64,000 nucleotides of DNA from Paenibacillus pasadenensis (GTDB lineage: Bacteria; Bacillota; Bacilli; Paenibacillales; Paenibacillaceae), in assembly GCF_023715725.1 (NCBI RefSeq), contig NZ_JAMBOT010000002.1:434001-498000 (forward strand). The letters are read 5' to 3'. The translations under genes and the position numbers were made by a program. Positions 44,034-52,766 of this stretch are shown here, in pieces (within the stretch, counting starts at the first letter, position 1; each line of letters begins with the position of its first letter). The notes beneath the pieces are model-generated. The model had not been told where the DNA came from. It saw nothing but the letters and a program-made list of their open reading frames with translations, and ran no database searches.

Positions 44034-45074
44034 ATGAAAAAAGAATTGCCGATTATGATTCCTCCCGTTATCGGGTTATTGCATCATGCGCATCCTCTAG
44101 CGATTTTGTTGAATTACGATGAGTACAAGCCGGTATATCTTTGCAATTATATCCAACTTTATTCGCATTATAATCTCGTAAACGACGGATTTAAAATCGA
44201 TTTTTATTCCTATGACGGAATTGGATCGTTTTATCCTTTCATGCAGCAATCCTTTACCATGCAGCGAACGGCGCTTAACGTAACCAATATCATTGATTTT
44301 ATTGTCAGCCATATTGACAGCAATATTTATGTAGAAGCCTATACGGATGAAAACTACCTCTCCAATAAGCTTTCGTATAACTTGCAGCCGTTTGTCCATC
44401 AAAATCTGATTTATGGATATGATTTGGAGGCAAAAGAGTTATACGCAATCGGTTTTGATCAAAACCGGATGTTTGCCAAGCTTACCTTTCCATTTGACGA
44501 ATTCATCGACTCCTATCTGCTCGGCGATCATGCTTGCGTCAGCCTGATTCGCAGCAATTTCGATAAAATTGGGAAAATGACGAATACGGATTTTATCTAT
44601 AGCGCCTATAAAGAGTTTAATCTAAAACAGTTTATCCAGTACGCTCAAGACTATCTGGAATGCAAAACTTCCTTCGCCAGTCATCAATCCGCTGCACAGG
44701 TACGGTATGGCTTGGATGTCTATGACGATTACATGGAGAAGCTGCAGCATGAAGTACATATAAGAAGAGAAGTTAAACCGCTTCACATGCTTTGGGAGCA
44801 TAAAAAATGCATGATTGAACGGATTCAGTATTTAGAAAGCTGCGGGTATTTGCCGGGCGATACGAACCTGGTGGCAGAATTCGAAAAAATGAAAACCGAC
44901 TTGCTGATTTTACGAAATACTCTGGTCAAACGTCTAGTTAAAGACGCTGAAATAGATGTGCCTGATTTTTGTTTCAAATTAGGGGAGATCCGCTCGAAGG
45001 AGAAAGAGCTTTTTGAAGAGCTGCTGACCCTGCTTTCAAACAAGGAAAATGTTCTGGAACCATTGAGTTACTGA
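44034..45074 (+). CDS. Orphan protein resembling the BtrH N-terminal/peptide-handling group
   Basis: A 346-residue cytoplasmic protein. The pattern LLNYDEYKPVYLCNYIQLYS, later IYVEAYTDENYLSN and the FVHQNLIYGYDLEAKELYAI strand resembles a family found in Paenibacillus/Brevibacillus natural-product loci and related to BtrH_N (cysteine-peptidase-like fold). The cysteine in YLCNY (near residue 38) and His in FVHQNLIYG could be remains of a papain-like site, which is inference. The C-terminal third is helical. AAAGGGG precedes the ATG at 44034. It is monocistronic with its own promoter and terminator, and no NRPS or peptide gene is near. Confidence 0.6.
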   Translation: MKKELPIMIPPVIGLLHHAHPLAILLNYDEYKPVYLCNYIQLYSHYNLVNDGFKIDFYSYDGIGSFYPFMQQSFTMQRTALNVTNIIDFIVSHIDSNIYVEAYTDENYLSNKLSYNLQPFVHQNLIYGYDLEAKELYAIGFDQNRMFAKLTFPFDEFIDSYLLGDHACVSLIRSNFDKIGKMTNTDFIYSAYKEFNLKQFIQYAQDYLECKTSFASHQSAAQVRYGLDVYDDYMEKLQHEVHIRREVKPLHMLWEHKKCMIERIQYLESCGYLPGDTNLVAEFEKMKTDLLILRNTLVKRLVKDAEIDVPDFCFKLGEIRSKEKELFEELLTLLSNKENVLEPLSY

Positions 45075-45080
45075 AAAGTC

Positions 45081-45130
45081 AAAAAAGAGCTCAACTTCCG
45101 CGCTGCTGCGGGAAGCGAGCTCTTTTTTTT
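45081..45130 (+). terminator. Intrinsic terminator
   Basis: AAAAAAGAGCTC pairs with GAGCTCTTTTTT, with an inner CTTCCCG-type hairpin and a run of eight T. Confidence 0.9.
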
Positions 45131-45159
45131 GTGTAACTATGGTGAATTATCGTATGTGC

Positions 45160-45981
45160 TCATCTCTCCTGCACCCGAAAGCTTTTCCCATAAACACTTG
45201 GGGTTACGTTCATGTACTTGCGGAACTGCCGCGTAAAGTGGTTGTAATTCTGAAAGCCAGTCAGATGAGCCGCTTCGGCTGCGCTCCGGTTCATATGGGC
45301 GATCAGCAGCGCAGCCTGTTTGACCCTCATCCGGTTTAAAGCCTCGACAATTGATCCCCCTGTATTCTCTTTAAAAAGATGCGATAATCGCGATGCAGAC
45401 AGCCCAACGGAACGGCTCAGCTCTTCGATGCGCACCGGCTCCTGCATCCGCTGGGCGAGCAGATGGAGTGTTTCTTCAATACGCGGATCCAATCCGCTCG
45501 TTTGCTGTTTGGCCAGCAGCATCAATATTTCCCGCAGCGCGCTTAAACATAACTCATGCCAATAAGCTCCGCGCTCTCTGGAATCGGAAATGATCCGTTG
45601 AAAAGCGGTTAAAATGCGGCTCCGCACGGCTTGCTGTTCGATTGTCCGGTTGCTGAGAGCTTCATTTGGAAGCAGGCCGGCATCCATATGCCCGCCAACA
45701 AAATGCGCCCAGACAAAATGCCAGCTCCCGCCCTTTGGCGTGCCGTAGCGATGCGGCGTTCCAGGCTTCAGCAGCGTGATATCGCCGGCTTTGACGCGCT
45801 GTTCCCGGCCATCGACCAAGAAGAATCCTTCGCCGTCCAGCGTAAATGTAATGAGCCAATCGCTCATTCCGTCTGGGCGGTTCGTTTCATAAGTATCGGA
45901 CTCGTTAAAATGCCCGGCAATCACGACGCCGCTCGCCTGTTTATCAAAATTGGATGCACGGTCGAGCTCCATGAGAACCAT
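45160..45981 (-). CDS. AraC-family regulator with N-terminal cupin
   Basis: A 273-residue regulator. Cupin part: WLITFTLDGEGFFLVDGREQ then DITLLKPGTPHRYGT. DNA-binding part: IEELSRSVGLSASRLSHLFK and AHLTGFQNYNHFTRQFRKYM, two helix-turn-helix units. Two ATG codons are possible (45981, 45972); I keep the first, which has AAGGTG 8 nt upstream. Divergent from the PhyH/TIM-barrel operon and so its likely activator. Confidence 0.9.
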   Translation of the reverse strand: MVLMELDRASNFDKQASGVVIAGHFNESDTYETNRPDGMSDWLITFTLDGEGFFLVDGREQRVKAGDITLLKPGTPHRYGTPKGGSWHFVWAHFVGGHMDAGLLPNEALSNRTIEQQAVRSRILTAFQRIISDSRERGAYWHELCLSALREILMLLAKQQTSGLDPRIEETLHLLAQRMQEPVRIEELSRSVGLSASRLSHLFKENTGGSIVEALNRMRVKQAALLIAHMNRSAAEAAHLTGFQNYNHFTRQFRKYMNVTPSVYGKSFRVQER

Positions 45982-46154
45982 CCTTTTTTCACCTTGAATT
46001 GGTACCTATAGCTTAGTTTAACAGGCTGCCCCACACAAGTGAGGATTCGCCAAGATAGCAGGATCGTATGAATAGTTAGCAGCATCCTTCCTTCTGTAAA
46101 GCGGCCTTGCAGCTTTATACTTGAGTTATTCCGCAGGATAGGGAGGGCTCACGA

Positions 46155-46964
46155 ATGAGCTTTAATCTTCATGTGTTAACGGATGAGCAGAAGCGGCAGT
46201 TTGCCACGGAAGGTTATGTAATCGTCAAAAACCTGTTTACGGAAGAACAGCTGGTGGAGATGGATCAGACCTTTGAGGAAATTAGCCTAAAGGCCGTTCC
46301 TGGTTATTTTGAGCCAGAGCTCGATCAACAATCAAGCGATCCTTTGAAGCGATATCCTCGGGTCATGCACCCGCACCATTTTAATGAGACCGCGAGACGG
46401 TTTATGCTGCACCAGCCGGTGCTAGAGGTGCTGACCGATTTGTTTGAAGAGGAGCCGCTGGCGGCTCAAAGCATGTTCTATTACAAACCGCCGGGCGCAC
46501 GCGGGCAAGCACTGCATCAGGACAATTTTTATTTAAAGGTCGAACCGGGCAATTGCATCGCTGCATGGACGGCGGTTGATGCGGCAGATGAGGAGAACGG
46601 CGGGCTGCTGGTCGTGCCCAAAACGAGCACTTACGATATCGTTTGCCCGGATGAATCGGATGCAAAGGAGTCCTTTACGACCCATTATGTGAAGCCGCCA
46701 AAGGATCGCAAGGCAGTTCCGGCCATAATGGAACGGGGCGACGTGCTCTTTTTCAACGGGAATCTGATTCACGGCTCCTATCGCAATAAAACGAAGGACC
46801 GGTTTCGCCGCTCCTTTATTTGCCACTATGCTAACGCCTCAGCTACCCGTATTGGATCGCATTACAACCCGCTGTATCGCGCGGATGGAACTACAATAGA
46901 GCTGGAGACCAATCCCGACGGAGGTCCTTGCGGAGTGGAGCATGAGTCGCCCTATGCGCACTAA
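46155..46964 (+). CDS. Phytanoyl-CoA dioxygenase (PhyH) family protein
   Basis: A 269-residue Fe(II)/2-oxoglutarate dioxygenase. The facial triad is H121 and D123 (ALHQDNFY) and H206 (GNLIHGSYRN), with arginines at RFRRSF about 12 residues later to bind 2-oxoglutarate. It hydroxylates a small molecule; the family is diverse and the substrate is unknown. RBS GGGAGGG. The next gene starts inside its 3' end (23-nt overlap), so they form an operon controlled by the divergent AraC regulator. Confidence 0.88.
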   Translation: MSFNLHVLTDEQKRQFATEGYVIVKNLFTEEQLVEMDQTFEEISLKAVPGYFEPELDQQSSDPLKRYPRVMHPHHFNETARRFMLHQPVLEVLTDLFEEEPLAAQSMFYYKPPGARGQALHQDNFYLKVEPGNCIAAWTAVDAADEENGGLLVVPKTSTYDIVCPDESDAKESFTTHYVKPPKDRKAVPAIMERGDVLFFNGNLIHGSYRNKTKDRFRRSFICHYANASATRIGSHYNPLYRADGTTIELETNPDGGPCGVEHESPYAH

Positions 46965-47880
46965 TCCAGAGCCTCGGCTAGAGGTGCTGATGTCCTGGTG
47001 GGGGATGACCGGGCTGGGCCAGGACAATGGAGGCGCTGAATGGAGCATGGAGGAAAAGGTTCGGCGCATCGCTGAAGCCGGTTTTGACGGTATTCACGGC
47101 GGGCTGCCGGATGATGAAGAAGCTGCTGACTGGAATCGTCTATTGGAGCAGTACGGACTTTCGTACAGCACTACCGCTCACCTGAGCTCGGCGGGGGAGC
47201 TGGATGAATATCTGCATAAAGCGAACTTATTTGGAAAGATTGATTTTGTTAATGTCCAGGTTTTAAAGCCGTTTTTGACCGGAGAGCCTGCTGTACAGAT
47301 GCTGGGCGAGATGGCTGAGGTGTCACGCAAAGCAGGAATTCCGACGTTTATTGAGACGCATCGCGGAACGATTACGCAGGATTTGCTGCGGACGGCTGAG
47401 TATGTGCAGAGCCTTGCCAAGCTGGAATTGACGATAGATTTCTCCCATTATGTCGTTGCCGGAGAGATGGTCGGTGTTTCGGACGAAGCAGAGCTGCTGC
47501 TGCAGGAGCTGCTTACCCGGACGAGGAGCATTCATGCGCGCGTTTCCAACGGGGAGCAGATCCAGGTCGGCATTCCGTCAGACGTCAGCATCGCTGAAAT
47601 TGAAACAGAAAGCAACGCAGATGAGCCGATGCTGAAGCATTTTCTGCGCTGGTGGCTTTGTGGGATGAGCAACTGGCGCCAAGCGGCGCAGGCAGGAGAC
47701 GTGCTGCCGTTTGTGTGCGAGCTGGGTCCGCCGCTATATGCAATAACCGTGCGCGGTGAGGTCGGCGTGAAGCGGGAGCTGAGCGATCGCTGGACGCAGT
47801 CTCTGCTGTTTGCTAGATTGGCTCGGGAGTTATGGGCGAAGGTTAATAACGATAAACTGCTGCATCTCGCCGAAAAATAA
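46942..47880 (+). CDS. Sugar phosphate isomerase/epimerase-like TIM-barrel protein
   Basis: A 312-residue TIM-barrel protein of the xylose-isomerase-like type. Typical strands are visible: RIAEAGFDGIHGGLP, DFVNVQVL, IPTFIETHRGT (metal Glu and His), LELTIDFSHYVV and SIHARVSNG. It probably isomerises or epimerises a sugar or sugar-acid. The gene overlaps the PhyH gene by 23 nt and has GGAGTGGAGC before its ATG. Together they suggest catabolism of an unusual polyol, inositol or sugar derivative. Confidence 0.83.
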   Translation: MSRPMRTNPEPRLEVLMSWWGMTGLGQDNGGAEWSMEEKVRRIAEAGFDGIHGGLPDDEEAADWNRLLEQYGLSYSTTAHLSSAGELDEYLHKANLFGKIDFVNVQVLKPFLTGEPAVQMLGEMAEVSRKAGIPTFIETHRGTITQDLLRTAEYVQSLAKLELTIDFSHYVVAGEMVGVSDEAELLLQELLTRTRSIHARVSNGEQIQVGIPSDVSIAEIETESNADEPMLKHFLRWWLCGMSNWRQAAQAGDVLPFVCELGPPLYAITVRGEVGVKRELSDRWTQSLLFARLARELWAKVNNDKLLHLAEK

Positions 47881-47884
47881 TAAT

Positions 47885-47930
47885 TAGCCGTGATTTCGTT
47901 CCAAATGGAATGGGATCACGGCTATTTTCA
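47885..47930. terminator. Intrinsic terminator between convergent genes
   Basis: TAGCCGTGAT pairs with ATCACGGCTA, with an inner TTCC-AAAT-GGAA hairpin, followed by TTTTC. Confidence 0.82.
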
Positions 47931-47967
47931 GTGGATTTAAAGGTATGCAGGCATCCCCATGCTAGAG

Positions 47968-48537
47968 TCAGCTTTTAATCATGAGAAGATCTTGAAAAAT
48001 AAACTCCTGAATTTGATGAACGAGGTTAACTGCTTGTTTGTCTTTACCGTTTTTTAAAGTCCAGCGTATCATTACCATGGAATTGGCAGCATACATCCGG
48101 GCTAGATAGTCAAGCGATGTCTCTTGCGACGCGCTTTCCTTTTCCAGAAAGGATAAACAAGTTTGATATAAAATACTCTCTAATTCCACCTGAAAATCCG
48201 CCGAAGATATATGTACGTCTAATAATGCGGAAATTACCGCCTTATCCTCTGTTATTTGATCCAAAATCTTTTCGAACACTCCATTGACATTGCCTTGTTT
48301 AATGGATTGAAAACGCATCATAGCTCCCGTTTTGAACGAGTCGGCGTGCTGCCTGACGAGTTTCTCCAGCAGATCGTATTTATCGATATAATGGCTGTAA
48401 AAAGTGGATTTACTAGTTAATGAAAAGGCGCAAATTTCTTTAACTGTGATGCAGATGAAATCCTTTTCACCCAATAAATGGATAAATGCGTCAGCAATAT
48501 TTTTTTTTGTTTTGTATACCCGAACATCTTCTTTCAT
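47968..48537 (-). CDS. TetR/AcrR-family regulator
   Basis: A 189-residue regulator: the N-terminal helix-turn-helix spans ADAFIHLLGEKDFICITVKE and TSKSTFYSHYIDKYDLLEKL. The C-terminal helical domain lacks an obvious known ligand group. ATG at 48537 with GAAAGG upstream. Divergent from an alpha/beta hydrolase gene, which it probably controls. Confidence 0.85.
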   Translation of the reverse strand: MKEDVRVYKTKKNIADAFIHLLGEKDFICITVKEICAFSLTSKSTFYSHYIDKYDLLEKLVRQHADSFKTGAMMRFQSIKQGNVNGVFEKILDQITEDKAVISALLDVHISSADFQVELESILYQTCLSFLEKESASQETSLDYLARMYAANSMVMIRWTLKNGKDKQAVNLVHQIQEFIFQDLLMIKS

Positions 48538-48564
48538 GCAATCAATTCCTTTCAAAACGTTGCT

Positions 48565-48595
48565 TTTCGAACGTATTGCATTCAATCGTTTGAAA
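48565..48595. promoter_or_regulatory. Imperfect inverted repeat between tetR and hydrolase genes
   Basis: TTTCGAACG (48565-48573) and CGTTTGAAA (48587-48595): 9-nt arms, one mismatch, 13-nt spacer. Candidate operator. Confidence 0.4.
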
Positions 48596-48680
48596 TCGTA
48601 CTTAAAGAGATCTTTTGCAGGTTGTTGAGTGAATCCCCTCGAGTTACCATTGCTTTGTATTAACTATGAGGAGGGATTGT

Positions 48681-49799
48681 ATGTTTAAACAATTTGTTGC
48701 CGATGAACAATTTAACTTTCAAATTAACCGGTTTGTGAGTGATTATTATCTGGATGACGAGCGGGTAAACAGCGATTTGCAAGGCATAGTGCCAAGATTG
48801 ACGGACATGGATAACTGGCATAAAGCCTGGTTGGAATATGCGGTCATGCGAGAAGAACGTCAGGATTATGATATAGCATCCGTCTATTACGAGGCTGCCG
48901 AATTTTACATGAATGAGTCGGATCCAGTCAAAGAGAAAATTTATCAAAAATATCATGAGACATTTTATAAAGGGTTTAATGATTTTGAATATGAGTCCTA
49001 CCAAATCCCGTATGAACATTCCTATATGCCAGCGATTAAGCTGGTAACTCCTGGCGCCAAGAAAACCTTGATCGTATTTGGCGGATATGATTCGTATTTG
49101 GAAGAAATGGTCAAGATGATGAAGTTTTTAAAAGGCATTGATTATAATATTATTGTTTTTGACGGTCCAGGGCAAGGCAACGCGCTTAAAAATGGTTTGA
49201 AGTTCATTCATAACTGGGAAAAGCCTGTTTCAATCGTTATTGATTTTTTTAAGCTCGACCGCGTTAGCCTGATGGGATGTTCATGGGGCGGTTACTTTTC
49301 GATGAGAGCTGCCGCTTTTGAAAAACGTATCGATAAAGCGATTGCTTTTAATATTTTCTACTGCGGTTTGGATGCGCTCCGGATTCGGATGCCTGAAGAT
49401 ATCTGGAACAAGCTGAGCGCGCTTTTAGATGCCAATAAGGCGGATCAGGTTAACGCCATGATTGAAAGCATGATGAAGCAAAGCGTCGATTTAAGTTGGA
49501 AAATGAAAAAAGGAATGGAAAATACCGGAGAGAAAACACCGTTTAATTTACTGAAATCTTTAAGTAAACATACAATGGAAGGGATCGGCCCGTTGATCAA
49601 CCAGGATGTGTTGCTGACGGCCGGAGAGGATGACCAGTATGTGCCGATCAGCCGTCTGCCGCAAATTGAAAAAGAATTAATCAACGCGGGATCTATCACG
49701 ACGAAGGTATACACCAAAGAAACGGGCGGAGAGCAGCATTGTCAGGTCGGATATCGCGAGTTGGTTTTTAACGATATAATTAACTTTTTAAAAGCATAA
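48681..49799 (+). CDS. Alpha/beta hydrolase (FrsA/DUF1100-like)
   Basis: A 372-residue protein with a helical N-terminal cap (about 1-110) and an alpha/beta hydrolase domain. Nucleophile elbow GCSWGGYFS places the serine at residue 201; VFDGPGQGNAL is the oxyanion region; LTAGEDDQYVP (acid) and GGEQHCQVGY (histidine) complete the triad. Likely esterase or acyl hydrolase. ATG at 48681 with GAGGAGG. Paired with a divergent TetR regulator. Confidence 0.85.
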   Translation: MFKQFVADEQFNFQINRFVSDYYLDDERVNSDLQGIVPRLTDMDNWHKAWLEYAVMREERQDYDIASVYYEAAEFYMNESDPVKEKIYQKYHETFYKGFNDFEYESYQIPYEHSYMPAIKLVTPGAKKTLIVFGGYDSYLEEMVKMMKFLKGIDYNIIVFDGPGQGNALKNGLKFIHNWEKPVSIVIDFFKLDRVSLMGCSWGGYFSMRAAAFEKRIDKAIAFNIFYCGLDALRIRMPEDIWNKLSALLDANKADQVNAMIESMMKQSVDLSWKMKKGMENTGEKTPFNLLKSLSKHTMEGIGPLINQDVLLTAGEDDQYVPISRLPQIEKELINAGSITTKVYTKETGGEQHCQVGYRELVFNDIINFLKA

Positions 49800-49843
49800 C
49801 GCTAGGTTCTCCTCGTGCATAAAAAAGCGGCCTTAATTAAATT

Positions 49844-49901
49844 ATCCCCTCCAGGCAGACTTCGTGTAAAAGCGAATAAAGTCTACTTGGAGGGGATTTT
49901 T
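49844..49901. terminator. Intrinsic terminator between convergent genes
   Basis: ATCCCCTCCA-GGCAGACT pairs with AGTCTACT-TGGAGGGGAT, with a TTCG...CGAA inner element, followed by TTTTGG. Confidence 0.85.
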
Positions 49902-49919
49902 GGTGAAAGCTTATTGGCT

Positions 49920-50390
49920 TTAAATGGTCGTTCCAGTCGCCGCGCTGCCGTTAAAAGTCACCGGACCGGTTAATGTTGGTGTCCCTCTAGGAAGGCTGAT
50001 AAACATCGTATAGCGAATTTGTCCTTCCATGACGACATCTGCGGGAGGGAAGTCGCCCGCAACAACAGCTAGCGGGCTGAATGCCGGTTCTCCTATCAAG
50101 ATGAAATTCTCCTCGAATATTACGGTGCCGGAACCAAACGTATCCGTCCCATTTCGTTCAATTCTAATCGTAAAGTTCAAACTGAGTTCCATAGGTCCTT
50201 CAATTTCTCTAATTCCTATCATTCCAGTCAGAGACACTCGAACACTTGTCAGATGCTCAGGCACAAGTTGAGCCGCTGCTACCTGAAGCCCAATATCTCC
50301 AATTAATAACGGGGTATTCGAGAGGAGCTCGGTGCCGCTGCTATCAATGAGTAAAGTAGACAAGCGCTCATCTAAAAATTGTATGGCCAT
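49920..50390 (-). CDS. Beta-rich protein of unknown function, probably spore-associated
   Basis: A 156-residue protein made mostly of alternating hydrophobic beta strands (SVRVSLTGMIGIREIEGPME, then LSLNFTIRIERNGTD), no signal peptide, no cysteine. It looks like a jelly-roll or spore-surface-type domain, but I cannot assign a family. AGGAGGTGATAG precedes the ATG at 50390. A strong sigma-K-type promoter match lies upstream, so late mother-cell expression and a coat or exosporium location are likely inferences. Confidence 0.65.
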   Translation of the reverse strand: MAIQFLDERLSTLLIDSSGTELLSNTPLLIGDIGLQVAAAQLVPEHLTSVRVSLTGMIGIREIEGPMELSLNFTIRIERNGTDTFGSGTVIFEENFILIGEPAFSPLAVVAGDFPPADVVMEGQIRYTMFISLPRGTPTLTGPVTFNGSAATGTTI

Positions 50391-50416
50391 TTCTATCACC
50401 TCCTATTTTGGTAACA

Positions 50417-50447
50417 TAATATATGAGGGTATTGATAGATTGGTGCC
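50417..50447 (-). promoter_or_regulatory. Sigma-K-like promoter
   Basis: On the minus strand: GGCACC (50447-50442), 16-nt spacer, CATATATTA (50425-50417). This fits the sigma-K pattern of an AC-containing -35 and CATANNNTA -10. It lies 27 nt before the start codon of the 156-residue protein. Confidence 0.6.
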
Positions 50448-50601
50448 AGACGTTTTCTAATAACGAAGATTAACCTGTGCCAAGACCGGAACCGTTTCCT
50501 TTTTTGAATCATTTTTATGGGGCTGCAAGTTGTGCTCCTAAGTTTTCATGTATAAAATATACAGTATATTCATTATCTCCTTTGAAACAGGTGAGCACTT
50601 C

Positions 50602-51582
50602 ATGATCGTCATTGACCGGGACCTGGTGTCCGAATTATTGTCCATGGAAGCCTGTATCGGACTGATGGAAGAGGCGCTAAAGGATTTATCAGCCGGGCAA
50701 GCCGAGCAGCAGCTGAGATCTGTCGTCCCCGTCCGCGATGGCGGATTAATGGGACTGATGCCGGCATATCTAGTTCGGGAAAATATCGTCGGAGCAAAGC
50801 TGATCAGCGTGTTTCCCCATAACCACAGTGCCGGACTTCCGTCGCATCAGGGCGTGATCGCTTTATTCGATGCCGGGAACGGCGAAATGAAAGCTGTCGT
50901 TGATGCCCGTCAGGTGACTGCGATTCGCACCGCTGCTGTCAGCGCAGCCGCAACGAAGCTGCTAGCCAAGGCGGACTCGCGCTCCTTGGCGCTCATCGGC
51001 ACAGGCGAGCAGGCGCGCAGCCATCTGGAAGCGATTCTTCATGTGCGCCCGATTGAACGCGTCAGCTTTTGGAGCCGAAACAGCGAGCATGCCCGAACCT
51101 TTCAATCCGAAATGAGCGCCAAGTACGGCAAGCGGCTCACGGTTACCGCCTCAGAGACAGCCGAGCAGGCCGTGCAAAGCGCCGATATCATCTGCACAAT
51201 TACCTCTTCCACAACGCCTGTATTGCAATCGGAGTGGATTGCCGATGGAGCACATATCAATGCGGTCGGCGCCTGTAGGCCGAATGACCGCGAGCTGGCG
51301 ACGGGAATCGTCCAGCGGTCAAGCCTCTATGTGGATCGCCGGGAATCCGCTGAAAATGAAGCCGGAGACTACCTGATTCCACTTAACGAAGGTGCGTTTG
51401 GCAGCAATCATATTGTCGGTGAGCTTGGCGAAGCGCTGCTCGGACGCATTCCAGGAAGAATCTCGGAGCAACAGCTGACGCTGTTTAAATCGCTCGGACT
51501 TGCAGTAGAGGATTTGGCAGCCGCAGCGTATGTGTACAGCCAGGCCAATCAGCAAGGCAAAGGCGTTACAATTGCCATCTAG
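50602..51582 (+). CDS. Ornithine cyclodeaminase / mu-crystallin family protein
   Basis: A 326-residue NAD(P)-binding protein. Family blocks: SLPSHQGVIALFDAGNGEMK, VDARQVTAIRTAAVSAAATK and the Rossmann loop LALIGTGEQARSHLEAI. Members include ornithine cyclodeaminase, ketimine reductase and imino-acid or opine dehydrogenases. ATG at 50602 has AGGTGAG upstream. First gene of an operon with a dipeptidase-like protein and a CocE-type hydrolase, so the substrate is probably an unusual amino-acid derivative. Confidence 0.87.
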   Translation: MIVIDRDLVSELLSMEACIGLMEEALKDLSAGQAEQQLRSVVPVRDGGLMGLMPAYLVRENIVGAKLISVFPHNHSAGLPSHQGVIALFDAGNGEMKAVVDARQVTAIRTAAVSAAATKLLAKADSRSLALIGTGEQARSHLEAILHVRPIERVSFWSRNSEHARTFQSEMSAKYGKRLTVTASETAEQAVQSADIICTITSSTTPVLQSEWIADGAHINAVGACRPNDRELATGIVQRSSLYVDRRESAENEAGDYLIPLNEGAFGSNHIVGELGEALLGRIPGRISEQQLTLFKSLGLAVEDLAAAAYVYSQANQQGKGVTIAI

Positions 51583-51599
51583 GAGAGTGACCGGACAGC

Positions 51600-52763
51600 A
51601 TGAGCGATGAATCCAATGTGTATGATTTTCAATTATCACCGGAGCAAGAACAAAGAGCGCGCGATATTCACGAACACAGCATTGTGATCGACCTGCTATT
51701 TCAAGGGCCGCTCTCGCCAACGGTCGTTCCTGCGGAAGTTTCTCGTCAAATACGCGAGGAATGCGAGCCGCTAATGGACGACCCGATGGCTTACAGCGCC
51801 CATCCGGCAAAGAGGCTTCGCGGCATGTCAGTGCGCGGCGAGCTGGCGGAATTCAAGGACGAATGGTACCGCTCCGGCATTACGGCAGGCAACCGCGAGC
51901 TGGACTTATCCGACGTCAACGGAATTATGACGAGCATGGGCGAGGTGCAGGAGCAGTTCGACCGGGTCGATTGGCTCGTTAAAGCTTTAACTGCCGCCGA
52001 TATCCGAGCTGCCAAGACGAAGGGCCTCAAAGCCGGCATCGTGACGGCGCAAGACCCGGCCGGACTTGGCAAAAACCTCGACTTGCTTGAGGCGCTGCAT
52101 GGATTTGGCTTGCGCGTGCTGCAGCTTACTTACAATAATCAGAACGCCATCGCCTCGGGCTGCATGGAGCTGGCGAACGGCGGCGTTTCCAACTTCGGAA
52201 TGAGCTTTATTCGCAAGCTGAACGAGCTTGGCATTGTTGTTGATACGAGCCATTGCGGCAAACAAACGACGCTGGACGCCTGCCGCCTCTCAGACAAGCC
52301 GGTGATTGCTTCCCATACGGGAGCGGAGGCGATTTACCCGCACCGCCGCTGCAAAAGCGACGAGGAGCTGCAAGCGATTGCCGCTACCGGCGGCGTAATC
52401 GGCGTATTTGCGATGCCTTGGTTCGTACACGAAGACCCGCAAGCCACGTCAATCGATCATGTGCTTGATCATATTGATTATATGGTGAAGCTGGTCGGAG
52501 CGGATCATGTCGGGATTGGCACCGACTGGCCGATGAGCGACGTCGATTGGTCGCTCGTTTATTTTAAGGAGCATATCGCGCCAAAGCTTGGTTTTGCCAA
52601 AGGAGACGGGCCTTCCACGGAGCTGATTCACGGCTTTGAGCAGTACGGCTTGTTCATCAATTTTACCCGGGGGCTTGTCGCGCGGGGCTACAGCAATGAA
52701 GAGGTCAGCAAAATCATCGGCGGCAACTGGCTGCGCGTATTCCAACAAGTATGGGGGAGCTAG
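51600..52763 (+). CDS. Membrane-dipeptidase (M19) family protein with altered metal motifs
   Basis: A 387-residue TIM-barrel protein of the renal-dipeptidase type: LRVLQLTYNNQNAIASGCME, IVVDTSHCGKQTTLDACRLS, VIASHTGAEAIYPHRR and DHVGIGTDWPMSDVDW are clear matches. The usual HxD pair near the start is not seen (HSIVIDLLF), and the bridging Glu position reads VTAQDPAGLG rather than a SIEG-type motif, so the dinuclear zinc site may be changed. Lies 17 nt after the cyclodeaminase-like gene. Probably hydrolyses or binds a dipeptide or lactone-like substrate; activity uncertain. Confidence 0.82.
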   Translation: MSDESNVYDFQLSPEQEQRARDIHEHSIVIDLLFQGPLSPTVVPAEVSRQIREECEPLMDDPMAYSAHPAKRLRGMSVRGELAEFKDEWYRSGITAGNRELDLSDVNGIMTSMGEVQEQFDRVDWLVKALTAADIRAAKTKGLKAGIVTAQDPAGLGKNLDLLEALHGFGLRVLQLTYNNQNAIASGCMELANGGVSNFGMSFIRKLNELGIVVDTSHCGKQTTLDACRLSDKPVIASHTGAEAIYPHRRCKSDEELQAIAATGGVIGVFAMPWFVHEDPQATSIDHVLDHIDYMVKLVGADHVGIGTDWPMSDVDWSLVYFKEHIAPKLGFAKGDGPSTELIHGFEQYGLFINFTRGLVARGYSNEEVSKIIGGNWLRVFQQVWGS

Positions 52764-52766
52764 CTG

